Part shown: positions 32,209 to 44,406 of the stretch, piece after piece
How the letters are laid out: each line of letters opens with the position of its first letter
How positions within the stretch are numbered: position 1 is the first letter of the stretch
Source: Microthyrium microscopicum
Taxonomy: Eukaryota > Ascomycota > Dothideomycetes > Microthyriales > Microthyriaceae
DNA length: 64,000 nucleotides
Assembly: GCA_010405405.1 (NCBI GenBank)
Contig: MU004233.1
Location: forward strand, 2,148,539 to 2,212,538
Reading direction: 5' to 3'
Translations under genes and position numbers: made by a program
The notes under the pieces: generated by a model
Told to the model about the DNA's origin: nothing
What the model saw: the letters and a program-made list of their open reading frames with translations, nothing else
The model's database searches: none

Positions 32209-34454
32209 GGTTGTATTGAATGTAAATGTCGACTGCTACACTGCAATGATGGGATAGGACTAAGATTTATACCAAAACCGATTGTGCGTCCGAGGAAACC
32301 TGATCGATCCGAGAAAGCGAGTCAACTTCTAAAGCGTACAACATTGTGATACTTTGCTGACTGAACGCCATGGCGGTACATGGTACGAGATGTCACGGGT
32401 ATCCTCTAGGATCACCAAGACTCTGAATCGCAGTTGTCGCATAGAATACGATAGATCAATCCATGTTACATGAGAAAATGGACGAGGAAAAACCTCGTGG
32501 CTGCAGGCTTTCGGTGGCACAATGCGAATCTAAATACAGGTCTTCAATGATCGATATATAACAACATGCTTCACGACCTACAGCGCCAATTTCGAATTCA
32601 CTGAAATTCAACGACTCGTACTAAGCCTCCTTTGCTGTTAGGTGAAGATCGAGCTGCACACAGTAAGACTAACAAAATCAAGTCGAGGCTATCATGAAGG
32701 AACCTACAGGATCGACCCGCAAGAAAACATGATCGAAGCTCAGGATCAGTTCGGGAAATTCAAGGATTTGGACCCATAACTTGACCTACCAGGATAGACA
32801 CAAGCTAGTTCGTACTATACATGGTGTGAACAAAATGGCTGAAAGCATCTGCTGAATTCCACTTGGCACACAACGTTGAGCGTTCTTGTTGGCCACTTCA
32901 CTAACGTAAATACAATCTAACGGTAGTATCAAAGGGCAAATTTTGGCATTCAAAAGGAGTCGAAGCGCCTCTTCAGCTGGACACAGTATCCAATTTTATC
33001 TGCGTTTCGAAACAATCAGCGACCAAACCTTAGCACTGGTTGGAATGGCTATGATTCACATAACCTGCCAATTTGCCCTTGCAGTCCGTGATCCGCCGTC
33101 CAACCGTGAGGTGAACATAGGCTGAATCGAGCGGGACGGATTCTAATGCGTAGTAGATCCGGATGCAGTTCAAGATTTAGGAGGCGAAAAGCGCAAACTA
33201 AGAATCAACTACCGAGTATAGAGCATGACTTGAAAGTATTTCTCCCACAGGGGTCTCCGCATTCCCACCACCGGATTTTGGGTAGTAGGATCCAATCGAC
33301 GTATACCACGACTTGTCAAGTACTCCCTACCTGGTGCCGAGATGTATGATCTACGCCTTGGTATGCTGAGCTATCCGGGCAACCTTGTTTTGTCCAGTAG
33401 GAATATTCGAATACATCCCTGAACGCCTGACAGCTCTTGCTTAGGTAGCTTTATGAAGTTAGCCGTAGAAGTGTCTTGCTCAAGCCCCTCTTTCTCATCG
33501 ATTCAAGTCATTTCCCAAAAGTTCTTTCCACGGAATCTGCGGTGATGAGCGAAGGTTATTTGCTGTCTTTGCATCATTGTTGTCTCTGCGTTTCCTGGTT
33601 TTTGACAGTCAGTGGTGAAAACAAGACCCAGTATTGGCTCCCCCGTCTATGTTATCATACAAATCTGTATCTTCAAGCTTTCTGAGTTACAGCAAAGCTC
33701 ATATCTCAGGCAATGCCAACTTCTGACAGGTTACTCCTTATTTGAAGTAGTTTTGACAACCAGGAATTAAACGTAGATTGCAGATATGTAAGTATATAAA
33801 ATGCTCGAAGCAAAGTCAGAATCACCGGCATTCAGGTTGTCCAGCTAATTTGTATTTTGTAATATCACATCAACACCTGCCTTTCTAGGAAGTGTGGCGT
33901 CAAAGACTCATAACTTCTAGGATATCCCCAGGCGTAAGACCTCGTAGTAAACCCATTTTAGAACTACGGTGAAAGTTGTTAGATTTGGCGCAAATTTTTC
34001 GAGAAGGAACCTTCGCTAAGACCTAAGAAACCAGTTTGACGGATTTTTATTATTGTATCAGTATTCAGATCTAGGTTACATTACTCCTCGCGCTCGAACC
34101 CGTCCGATTCTGCGCAAACAGTATCGCGATTAGCGGTTGATTTGCCTGAACATGTTGCTTATAAGCAGTGAACTTGTTGTGATGAAAGAGTTATTATATG
34201 CTTGTAGCTAACATAAGGTATTATCAAGCCAACTTTCATCATGTCAAGTCTTGATCTTGTATAACTTCACTTACTATAGCCACTACTGCACTCTTCATTG
34301 GATGATTTATGTCGGCATATCGACGCAAAGGCTAGCTGCATCAAGCTTAGAATGATGTTAGATCTCTACACAACCCAACCGTTGAATCCCTTCTTGTGAA
34401 TTACAGTGACATCTCATTCTTATTCTCTTTTGATCCTGGAGATTTTCGTTGAAA
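32209..34454. other. Intergenic, 2.2 kb, no gene seen
   Basis: Contains the laccase promoter at its left end. The rest has only short frames without motifs and separates the oxidative cluster from the conserved genes to the right. Confidence 0.55.
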
Positions 34455-35114
34455 ATGGCAATTTCAATAGAGCTGCTTGAAGAGACAGACTTTGATAAAT
34501 TTGCTTCGATAGTACAGTCAGCATTTGTGGATGGCATAGGATCTGTTTTTCTTCGTGGAGGAGCAGCAGCAAACCCAACGACACATGCCAACCTCGTCAA
34601 AATTCAGAAGAACTATTTCCTTAACGACTCTTCAGCCAGATATGTAAAAGCCGTCGACAGCACCACTGGAGACATCATTGCCGTCGCCAAATGGAATTTC
34701 TACCTTCGTGAACAGACGAACGAGGAGCTAGAACGTTCTCTTCATATCCCCAAACCAGGAGAGGATGGCTACATTGCTTTTGAGGCACCAATTTTGCAGC
34801 ATCTCATGGGGTGGCGTAGAGAGTATATGGGAACAAAGCCATTCATCTATCTCAGCTTGCTCGCCACGGATCCAAAATATCATCGTCGAGGAGCAGGGGG
34901 AAAATTGTTAGAATGGGGCACCAAGCAGGCCGATGAACTGAACATTGAAGCGTATGTAGAGTCAACTCCGGAAGCCAAGTTGTTATACGAGCGATGGGGG
35001 TTCGTCGTCGTGAAGGAAGTGACTTTCGACATGAACCAGTTTGAAAGATCCGATCTGACGGACACCGTCGACATAAACAGGATTTTGATCCGAAAACCTA
35101 GCGGGAAGCCATGA
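34455..35114 (+). CDS. GNAT-family N-acetyltransferase
   Basis: Single exon. The ATG at 34455 (gaaaATGgc context) gives 219 residues, starting MAISIELLEETDFDKF, the usual opening of fungal GNAT proteins. The acetyl-CoA-binding motif A is visible as LLATDPKYHRRGAGGKLLEWG, followed by a YVESTPEAKLLYERWGF segment typical of the C-terminal half of the fold. Members transfer acetyl groups to small amines or proteins; the substrate cannot be predicted. No secretion signal, so cytosolic. It stands alone between gaps of about 2 kb on each side, so membership of the polyketide cluster cannot be excluded but is not supported. Confidence 0.88.
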   Translation: MAISIELLEETDFDKFASIVQSAFVDGIGSVFLRGGAAANPTTHANLVKIQKNYFLNDSSARYVKAVDSTTGDIIAVAKWNFYLREQTNEELERSLHIPKPGEDGYIAFEAPILQHLMGWRREYMGTKPFIYLSLLATDPKYHRRGAGGKLLEWGTKQADELNIEAYVESTPEAKLLYERWGFVVVKEVTFDMNQFERSDLTDTVDINRILIRKPSGKP

Positions 35115-37085
35115 TTCATGAACAACGCACATGGCAGCCAAGGATTTACTCTCGTATACAGGCTGGAAATACTGGCAGACCTTCCGGCATAACGCCTTTT
35201 CCTCATGTGAATAGCTTTACAGGTGGCATTTAACATACACAAGATACAAGAAGTGCTTGTTGTGTGCTGTAGGCCGGGAACTACATCTACGAGTAATGGG
35301 ACCTGTTTGAATCCTTTCAGATTTTTGTGCTGAACTAGAACTTATAAGATCAACTCGTTCCTTACATTTCAACTGCATTGCATATGCGGACCGCCATACA
35401 TCCATGATATAATGGCCCGTACCTATTGCATGTTCTTATTTTAGACAACTGGATAATACGATCCCTCAGTCCACCCTTGAGGTCGGGTCGAGTCATTCTC
35501 GGATCTCAATATCTTCATCTGCCTTGATACCCCTCAAACATATGCCCAGATCTCCAAAAAGGAATTGGATCCGTTCCTCGAGGATCAGGACAGGTGCACT
35601 ACTCCCGAAGCCTCTACCGTCCCGTATAACACTCGCGAGTCTGCAGTGATGTGTTTCCGTCCCGAATTCCTGGCTTTTGGTTGGCTTGCCGTCTGATGGC
35701 AGATACTGCCACTGTGTTGTGGCAGCTTTGGCTTGATCTTCGCGACAGGGTTTTGCTGGATATCCTGAGGTTCAATGTAGGTATAGACTGCAAAAGTTGT
35801 CACGTCGGCTACAGCATTGGTAAGCTGGTTCATTGTTGTCGGCCAGTTGCAAGTAATGAGAAATACCTAGAAATTTGATGTGAAACTAGTAGCGAGGAAT
35901 TTTGTACTGAGGAAATAGAGCATTCCTTGTCCAAGTTGGGGATACACCAGTCTCGACTTGGTCATGGAAATGGGTTTGTTCAATCATTGCTGATTCCAAC
36001 TCCCGAAGAGCATACTCTATACCTATCGTTTAGGACTGGTGTCAGTTAGCAGAAAAGATTGAACCATCTCACCGTATACTTTTTTTCAGCGTTGCCTCGA
36101 AGCACGGAAGTTCTTGTAAACATGGATGAACAAGCCTTGGAGAAATGATCAGATCGTCCGCCAGGTTGAAAGAACTTCATGGCCTCACGGTTTTGATGGA
36201 AGAACTGTGAACTCTTGACCGCAACGTTATAAAGTTGCAGCCGGGACGGTGATATGCTTCACGCTGGGCATTGCCCGGATTTCAAAGTAGTTGAAAGTAC
36301 CGCATTCATAGTGTCAAGGCGAAATAGCTGTGTTCACTTGAAGGAAATAGATGGCTGCTGCCGAATACCAAGCTCCAGACAATATTGAAGACCTGTCGCG
36401 TCGTATTGTAGTCTGTGGAACTCTACAGCACAAATCGCGTGGCGCAGTCAGGACTCAGCCCTACGGGAAGCGGCCACAAATGGTTATCCGAGGAAAAGGG
36501 CCGTGCAATTGGTGGTGATCTTGCTGCATCTTGCTATTGCAGTCCGCGACCGCGACGCAGCAATGTGTCTCGTCAATCTTTCTTCTGCTTATACGTGCGG
36601 CTGAGGTTCAATGTCCAGAAATGAACAAGAGATGGCAGTCTCACAAGGCCAGCCTCCCATGGCTTCGCGATGCAAGACTCAGGTTTGCTGCTCGCGAACA
36701 TGTTTTTGGAAAAGCGACGAAAATGCTTAATCTAGCGAAGCTTTCTAAGTGGTGCAAATTGTCCACCAAAAGCAAAGTCGCGTGTGGCTTCTTTTCAGCT
36801 CGCAAATAGCATGCTGTGTGGGCGGAATTGGGGGCATCTCAATGGTCGTCGGCTGCGGTTGAAAACAAGCTAGGTAGCAGATGCCACAGTCCAACGCGGC
36901 GGGGGCTGTAATGTGCTCTATCCGACGAGATTTGGTGATACTAAAGCGTGTGAGCGTGGTGGGTGAGATCTTGGGTACGGCCAGCTTTTGATCCTGTCTG
37001 ACACTGAAATGAACAAGATTTTTCGCATATAATTGTCCTCCCCCTATCCCGACTCATCCTTAGCTATTCGCTATCAATCGTCAAG
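35115..37085. other. Intergenic, 2.0 kb, no gene seen
   Basis: Short overlapping open frames near 35585-35880 and 36415-36810, none with a motif. The right end is the promoter of the DUF7053 gene, with a C/T-rich run just before the ATG. Confidence 0.5.
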
Positions 37086-38215
37086 ATGTCTAAAAAGTCA
37101 ACATTTACCACCATCACGCCCATCCCAGCGGGCGTGTCCAGAGGTTTGTCTTCTAATCGCAAGATTCATACAAACAGTGCTAATCCAGCATCATAGAAAC
37201 CGTCATGGCCACGCTGCGCAACCACGTAGAAATGATCGATCTCAACCCCTTAGTAATAGATCGCTTCCAAGTAAAAGCCCCCTCGTTCGCCTCCCCCGAA
37301 GAGTTCCACTCCGTCTGGTACGAAATCGTCGACAAAATCTCCTACCTACCCGGCGGTCTCGCCAAAGGAGACATCCACTACCACGGCTGCTTTCACGATC
37401 TCCCCGAAGGACTGCAAACACACGTCTATGCGCCCCTCGGTCTTGATCTGCGCTCGCGCTGGATCCTGGGCGGAAATTTGCCGGGCGAACCTGCTGAGGC
37501 GGTGGAGTTGGGGTTAGGCATTCCGAAACAGGGATTGTATTTGAGGGAGGATGTTACGATGAAGTGTAATGTGTTGATGGGCGGCTTTGTGAAGAAGAAT
37601 ATCAAGAATAGTCATGGACAGCTTGTTTCAAGGCTTATGGAGAAGGCGAAGATTGTGGAGGTTAGTGCGTCGAATGCGAGTTTGGTGTCTGCCAAACGTG
37701 CTAGCACGATGAGCAGTCAAAGTCCGGCAATGGGTGCGCCTAGTCCTGCGCTATCGCATGGGACGCCGACAATGGGAGCGCCTAGTCCGGCGTTTTCGCA
37801 GGCTGGAATGGATCAGAGGCCGTATAGTATGATGTCTCAGTCGAGTAGTGGCAGCGTGCCAAGTGTATATCAGCATCCACAGCAACAGGCATATCCGGGT
37901 CAGCAGGCATATGGACAACAGATGCATCCAGGCCAGCAGGGCTATGTGCCGGGCGTTCAAGGACAGCTTCCACCAGGTGCATATGAGCATCAAGTGCCAG
38001 TTCCACAGCCATTATTCTCACAACCACCATATGGAAGTCAAACTTCGCATGGAGATCCTCAGCAAGCAATGCATCAGCCAGCTTATCCTCAACAAAGAGT
38101 TCCTCAACACGGAGTAGCTCAACCTGGAGCTCCCCATAGCCACGAGACACAAAACCACCCAGTTGAGCTATCTTCAGAGCCAGAGAAACCAGCAGCTATT
38201 GAACTTCCAGGTTAG
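37086..38215 (+). CDS. DUF7053 domain protein with Gln/Pro-rich tail
   Basis: Two exons (37086-37143, 37197-38215) give 358 residues starting MSKKSTFTTITPIPAG. Residues 1 to about 175 match the fungal DUF7053 family as I recall it: RNHVEMIDLNPLVIDR, WYEIVDKISYLPGG, the HDLPEGLQTHVYAPLGLD block and LREDVTMKCNVLM. From about 190 to the end the protein is low complexity: two near-identical MGAPSPA repeats, then Gln/Pro/Gly/Tyr-rich sequence ending in a short acidic tail. No function is established for the family; the globular part looks like a small ligand-binding beta/alpha fold. Convergent with the phosphatase gene downstream. Gene call firm, function unknown. Confidence 0.85.
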
Positions 38216-38528
38216 AGTCAGAATTCGGAAACAGACATAAAGATATAAACATAATGTGAGGTCTCCGCGCTCAATTGGAGGCTTTTGATGATGAATTTAG
38301 CCAGCGGCAAATAATTGATACTGAAATATATGATATTACAAACATAATAATCGTTTACGGGTATCCTGCAAGATATAAAGGCTAACGAAAAGCCATGAAT
38401 TCTAAACCCAACCACGAGTATCGCTTACCTCTGCATGCAGAACTTCCACTGTACTCTAAGCCTAGATGAGCAAAAATGGCTATCAGAGGTTCTCGTACGT
38501 GTTCACACCTCTTCGGCAGTTACTTTCC
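38216..38528. other. Spacer between convergent genes
   Basis: AT-rich 3' regions of the DUF7053 gene and the histidine phosphatase gene; nothing else seen. Confidence 0.5.
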
Positions 38529-39517
38529 TCAATGCCTCCACCCGCGATCCTCAGATGCAAATGCGATTAGGCTATCATTTATTAGTTCAGAATCTCCATA
38601 CTCAAACCCAAGCAACATACCAAAATCATCAGCATACCGCGGCGCCCTCTCCGCAAAACTCCTCTTCAACCCACCACTTAAATCCGCCTCCATCGCACCA
38701 CCCTCACGATCCGTAAAGACCGTTCTCACCTGCGCCGTCGTCTGCGTCCACTGAACCAGTGTTTCCCAAATCGGCCTACCATCCGCGGGGGCATCCACAG
38801 GTGCGGCAGTGAAGTTGAAGATCCGATAATCGGTATTCATGAAATGCGACTCCGTCATTGCAGCAAGCAAACCAGCATGCGCAACAACGATGACGACCTT
38901 CTCTGGTCTGCCACGAAGCCAGGTGAGGAAAGAGGTGATGCGGGCGTCGGAGACGGCGCGGGTGCCTTCGTAGGGTGATGGCGCGAGTTTTGATGGGTAG
39001 TAGGCGTCGTTTTCGACGAGGGTCCAGTCTGCGGTGAGGGAGGAGAAGTCTTTGCGGATTGATTCCAGGGGGGAGCAGGTGTCGCATGGATGATTACCAA
39101 GTTCTAGTCATCGTTAGTGCACTGAAATACATAGGAAAAGGGAGTGTTGGCGGGAAATTGTCAATTGGGTGGTATATTACCTTGAATTCGCGGATCAACA
39201 ATCACAGGAACTGGATTCGGTCGTTCTAGGAGGAAGTTGAGACTTTGCTGGGTAGTTTGGAGAGTGCGGAACATAGGCGATGTGACGATGAGTTCGACTT
39301 CGCGTATTGTTTCAAGAACTCGTTGGTGCGCGGGCTCGATTCCTTCTAGTTCGGATGTTATTCCTTGTAGTTGGCGGGATAGATCGCGACATTGAGTTAC
39401 GCCTGTTGGGACTGTGATGGGCGGGTCGTGGATGTCGGATCTGCGAGTTGCGTTGTGTTCGCCTTCAGCATGGCGGATGAATATTACGGTTGGACCAATT
39501 GATTTTCCGGATGCCAT
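38529..39517 (-). CDS. Histidine phosphatase (phosphoglycerate mutase-like)
   Basis: Two exons from the ATG: 39517-39181 and 39103-38529, giving 303 residues. The catalytic motif is RHAEGEHN with His16 as the likely phospho-histidine and Arg15 beside it; further family marks are TSPMFRTLQT, an EGTRAVSDARI segment and VVAHAGLLAAM carrying the second His. The splice joins IQ to ELGNHPCDTCSPLES in frame. Members of this fungal group are cytosolic phosphatases of uncertain substrate, not glycolytic mutases. No signal peptide. The phosphatase call is secure, the physiological role unknown. Confidence 0.9.
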
Positions 39518-40214
39518 TTTGATTTAGAATGGATGAAGTGTGCGGTATGCCGTCTGGATAGTCAAGATAGGTGGGCTTTGAAGGCTTCTGGATTTAAGAG
39601 GTACTAATAGAAAACGACCGTTCCAATTTGGTAGAGGAAAAATCTGGCAGTTGCGATGTTGATCATTCGAAGCAAAGAAAGAGAACAGCTGAATTTATAT
39701 GATTTGTGCGCTGCTTCTGCCCCTCATTGGTATTCACTGAGTGACGTTGTCAGTGATATGGAATAGAAACTCCTTGCTCTTATGCAGTGTCTGAAATCAG
39801 CCGTGAAGTCTTAATATCACCCGAAATTCCGTGAAGAAGTTGCGAAGAAGAACTTTTATGGTCGGATGTTTGGAGTTGTGTGGGGCAAGGCTGAAGACAA
39901 GGCTGAGCTTTGAGGCCTACCGCTCTTGATTGCTATCGACAGCTTGACATGTAGAGTTATGAAGATTGCATGAACAAACAGAAAAGAATCAGTTGAATAG
40001 TACCGGTCTCAAGCGTACCAAACACAAAATTAACAGACAACACGCTGAAAGCAGTTTCATCTCAAAAGGAATGACTTGATGAATTAACCACGCTTTACCC
40101 ACAACGCCAACAATATAGGAGGTACAATTGGTAATCACCCCCTAATGGCCAAAACGCTACAACGCAATACAAGGTCCCTCCTTTCTTGATCCTTTCTCCC
40201 ATCATTCATCCCCT
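39518..40214. other. Intergenic, phosphatase promoter side
   Basis: Promoter of the minus-strand phosphatase and trailer of the securin-like gene. No coding content seen. Confidence 0.5.
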
Positions 40215-41468
40215 TCAACCGACAGGATGCGGAAACTGGAAGTCACTCAACTCATCCTCCTCATCACCAATCAACCTAGCCCGGCCCAATAACTCTTCGT
40301 CTTCACTATCATCATCCACCAAGCTAAGGCTCTGCATACGCAGCTGCGCAACAACATCCCGCGCCTGCGTATCAAACTCTTCATCCGACGCAGTCCGCGA
40401 AACAGCACTCATGCTGCGCTTGGCCCGTGGCTCTGTATCTCTAAAGATCGCCGTTGCTGGCTTCCGCACCTTTTGGCTGATTGCTCGTCCCTGAGCATAT
40501 CCTAGTGTACTCTTTGACAATGCTTTTGTAGCACCTGCGCGCTCGACCACTGGCGTCTGTCGACCTTTTCGTACGTTTAGTGCTGTTGGTACACGAGCTT
40601 TGGTGGATGCTGGTACAGTGCGCTTGGTCGTTGGTGCAGATGATAGTGCCGTTGCGGCGCGTCGAGAGCTCATTGTTGCTGGTGCAGCTTTCTTGGTGAT
40701 TGCTTTCTTTGGCATGCCTAGTTCGTCTGCTAGTCCGTCATCGATGCTTGCGAATGCGGCATTCATGGCCTTGTCGCAATCTGCTTCGATATCTCTCTTG
40801 ATAGCCGCTCGTGCCTCGGCCTCTTCACGAGCAGCAGTAGCTTCGTCTCGCGAAAAATATGTTTCTGCCCAACCACGTGAAAAGTTGCCAGGTTCTAGAT
40901 GTGGAAAGCGCTTGTCTGGACCGAATGTGTCTTCACTGGGTATGTCACGTAAATCTTTGCTGCGCGGGGGCATGTGCTCGATATCGGGAATATCATCTTC
41001 GGCATCAACGGGCTCTGACTGTAAGACTTTGATTTTTGGACGATGTAGACGTGGGCTGCCTTTAGAAGGGCTTGGATCGGCGGCTTTGGGAGGAGCGGGA
41101 GTGAGGAAGGGACGGGCTTTGGCATTCGTTGTTTTTGCGCCGAGGGCAGGACGGTTTTTTGGACCTGAAGATCATTAGTTCTGGACTTGAGGATATTGGT
41201 CAGGAGGTGAAGACGTACCGGCTGGTGTTACGAATGCGCTCTTGTCGAATGTTGCTTTTGCTTTGCCACCGATGGTCTTTAATCCGCTCTTTCCAGGCCC
41301 GTTCTTCGCATTCTCGTCGTTAAGAGGAACCTTGAATGGTGTTTTTGGAGCTTTGTTGCCGGGTGTTTTTGCGGTGAGACCTCGAACGGTCTGGTTTAGT
41401 GGTTTGGAGGCTGCAGCCGTCTGCTGGCCATGGATAAAGTTTTCTTGGTCTGCCTGAATGGCAAACAT
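40215..41468 (-). CDS. Probable securin (Pds1/Cut2-like)
   Basis: Two exons from the ATG: 41468-41219 and 41164-40215, giving 399 residues. The protein is basic and low complexity in its first 130 residues and acidic at the end, without a globular domain, as in securins. The best clue is DIEHMPPR at 144-151, very close to the DIEYMPP separase pseudosubstrate segment that I recall from fission yeast Cut2. The N-terminus (MFAIQADQENF) places a QENF near the position of the KEN-type degron of securins, and GAKTTNAKARPFLTPAP resembles a block common in ascomycete homologues. A canonical RxxL destruction box is not obvious near the start. Role if correct: inhibitor and chaperone of separase in the nucleus until anaphase. 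Divergent from tropomyosin. Confidence 0.6.
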
Positions 41469-41906
41469 TATGGTGTGTTTCGATCGTATGCGCGGTTTAC
41501 ATTGGCGAAATAGACGATGGGTGACAGGTGTAGAGAATGTTTCGATGGTTTGGTGTTGTCAATTTGGACTTTCGATCTTTAGGAAAAACATAGGGGCAGG
41601 ATCTGCGGGTTGCTGGGGGCTAGACATACTAGCGCTACTTCTCGAGGTGGTGTGTTCCCAGCAACCAAGCGCAAGTGACCCCTATCGGACGTGACTGCAG
41701 CCCCTAAACCCACCCCGCCAGCGCTCCTGCTGTTTGAACAAGCCCCTCCAAAAAACATCTGCCTACACCGTGCTTGTTGCTTCTTTTACCGCTTTCTACA
41801 TCTACAACATCTCTGCCATACCTCGTCAATCAATACAACTCCTTCACCTGCTTTACCACGAATAACTTTTGCACTTTGAAAACTCAATCCGCAGTCCTCT
41901 TTCACC
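41469..41906. promoter_or_regulatory. Divergent promoter, securin-like / tropomyosin
   Basis: 438 bases between two divergent start codons. The tropomyosin side is C/T-rich just before its ATG, as in strongly expressed fungal genes. No specific factor site assigned. Confidence 0.4.
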
Positions 41907-42607
41907 ATGGAACAGATCCGAAACGTGAGTCAATTGCTCCCATCCCCTATTCAGGTCCCGATCCAACCATTGTCTGTCCAACCATGATATAGCGACCAAC
42001 AGCTTTGAATGGCCACTACACCCCTAGTCATCAATCGCCCCATGTTATAGCACAATGAACTAACCGCGACAACGCGTAGAAAATGGAGAAGCTCCGCCAG
42101 GAGGCTGAAGCTGCCCAAGAAGAGGCCGAAACCTCCAAGAAGCGAGTAGCCGCCCTCGAACAAGAGCTTACCGAAAAGGAGCACACCCTAAAGTCTCTCA
42201 CCCATCAAAACTCTATCCTCGAGAAGCAAGTCGAACAACTCGAAACAAACCTCAAAGATGCCAAAGGCGAGGCCGAAAAGGGTAGCTCTGCTTTGACGAC
42301 TACCGATGAGCTGCAGCGCAAGCTTGATGTTTTGCAAGAAGAGGCTGAGAAATCTGACCGTCAACTACGAGAGACTATTGAAAAGTATGTTATTATGATC
42401 GTCACCAATTCTATAAGGCTTGTTTGCTGATCATTCTACTATAGGCTCCGCCAAACCGACGTCAAGGCTGGTCACTACGAGCGCAAAGTACAAGCTCTAG
42501 AGCAGAGCACCACCGCTTGGGAGACAAAGCACGAGGAAATGTCAAAGAAGTATCAGGAGACCAAGGAGGAGTTGGATCGTTTTGCAGCAGAGATTGGAAG
42601 CATTTGA
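41907..42607 (+). CDS. Tropomyosin
   Basis: Three exons (41907-41924, 42080-42384, 42445-42607) give 161 residues, exactly the size of fungal tropomyosin. The first exon codes only MEQIRN; the 155-base intron after it is the longest in this gene. The whole product is a continuous heptad coiled coil rich in Glu, Lys, Gln and Leu (KMEKLRQEAEAAQEEAE, ALEQELTEKEHTLKSL), ending FAAEIGSI. It forms a parallel dimer that polymerises along formin-nucleated actin cables and the cytokinetic ring. The small first exon explains why the N-terminal residues needed for end-to-end polymerisation are easily missed in annotation. Confidence 0.93.
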
Positions 42608-42902
42608 GCCAGCTTTTGCGGTCTGATAACAACAGGTCTTATCGCATGGAAGCTCTTTGTACTTAGTCCTGCCTGCATTCTTTTGGATGCGCTTGACTGT
42701 ATGGATAACAGATGCTCCAACTTATATCCCATATTATGTGTTTAAAAAAACAACAAGCGATAGCCTGTCCTAATAAGATCACTTTTCCCTGACCTAGAAC
42801 TGAAGCACGAGAATCGCTCACCTTCTACAAAAAGAACATATTCAACAATTTGATAGTTGAATCAGCCGTCTTACTTCATAAAATCTAGCAGATGTGATGT
42901 AT

Positions 42903-43663
42903 CTACCTAGCTTTCCTCTTCGGCGCCTGCGAATTATTCCTCCTCTCTTTTGCCTGTGAATTATTTTTCCTCCTCTCCTTGGCCTGCGACACCTTTCTCT
43001 CCTCCTTACCCTCATATCTAAACTTCTTTTTCTTCACCTTCTTCACCACCTTCCTCTTCTTCTTCGCGCCCTCTGATTCCGCAGCCTGCTTTATCCTCCT
43101 GGCCACCTCTTCCTCATCCGCCTGTTCCTCGTCCGCCGCACCAGGCTGTATGAGCCCATCGCGTGTCACATCCACAGTCTCCACTGTGACTGTCGTATAT
43201 TTCTCCTCATCCACATACTCGTCCTCCCTCGCACCCTCTTCATCTTCCTCTATCCCTTGCCATTCTTCACTTTCACTCCCGCTGTCAACGTGCGCTGTGT
43301 GGTTGAATTCGCGGACTGCGCGGTCAACTGCTTGGACGTGTGCTTCTAGTTCTTCCCTGCGCCGTTTCCGTAACTATGTTATCACACCCGGTTAGCCACC
43401 GTAATCATATCCATATTCCAAAGCATAAAATCTTCAAAGGAAAGTCTGGGTGGGGTAGGTAGCGGTGGTTGGGGAAGTCTTACAGCTGCGCGGGCTGCAA
43501 TGAGCTCTTCACGGCCCTTTTTTGCGGCGAGATCTTGAGAGTGCTTTATGCGTGCTTGTTTGCGCTTGTGGAAGCCGGTGAGATATTCTTGGCGGTCGGA
43601 GGGGTCGAATGTTATTTCGGGGGTGGTGGTTACGGTGATTTTGCGGCGTTTGGAGGATGACAT
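42903..43663 (-). CDS. RRP17: Ribosomal RNA-processing protein 17 (Nop25 family)
   Basis: Two exons from the ATG: 43663-43484 and 43373-42903, giving 216 residues. The N-terminal FDPSDRQEYLTGFHKRKQAR followed by the Lys/Arg/Glu-rich helix KKGREELIAARAALRKRRRE is the Nop25/RRP17 signature. An acidic middle follows and the C-terminus is very basic (AKKKRKVVKKVKKKKFR and two AKERR repeats), consistent with a nucleolar RNA-binding protein. RRP17 acts in 5' end processing of 27S pre-rRNA for the large subunit. Convergent with tropomyosin. Confidence 0.88.
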
Positions 43664-44406
43664 ATTGGCGGTAGTGGTTTGTGCTGGTTGGAAGGGCGGG
43701 ATATAATGATAGATGCTTGTGATTATAGTAGAGGGTCTTAGACACAGTTTCGCTATGGAATTGCTGAGAGCGGAATTGTATTGGGGTTTCGTGTGTGAAG
43801 CTCTCGAGAAATGGAATCTTGGCATCAGAAATAAATCTTTAGCCCCACAAAAGTTATCACGTTCCGAAAAGGGAAGGTATTTCCGAGCTTGATATAACCT
43901 CAAGATCAACTTCAACTTTGTTTCTTCTCTTCTCATGACCGATACTGATGTTCTTTCGGCCTATCATCAATTTTTCATCCAGAGCTTCTCGACTATTCTA
44001 GAGCCATAATGACGTTTCCAGCGAACATAGCTTCCCCGCATGCGATTCATACAATCAATGATATTCTCAAATACAACGCGTTCCTGACTCAATGCCCTGT
44101 CTTTCACTGGCCTATTGGCGAAATATAGTAAACCCACTTGGCAAAAATATCGCTAGACCATGCTCCGATCCAAGAGCAATCCCGCGAAATTCTGCAATGC
44201 GCATACCAAGTAGTATCAACCTCTTTTCGGTCTCTTCGGCCTCTTGGTGCTCGGCAATTCCGCAATTTATGGTTGTATTCCGATTTGTCAATGGCATAAA
44301 GTCTACCAGGTATGTACTTAGGTAAGAAGAAGCTCCACGATGGTAAATATGGAGTGGTGCACTGGTTGAGAAGAAATCAACTGTTTTGCTCATTCAACCC
44401 TTCACG
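43664..44406. promoter_or_regulatory. Divergent intergenic region, RRP17 / GH43-like
   Basis: 743 bases between divergent start codons, serving as promoter region for both. Short frames overlap it on both strands without motifs. No factor site identified. Confidence 0.4.
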
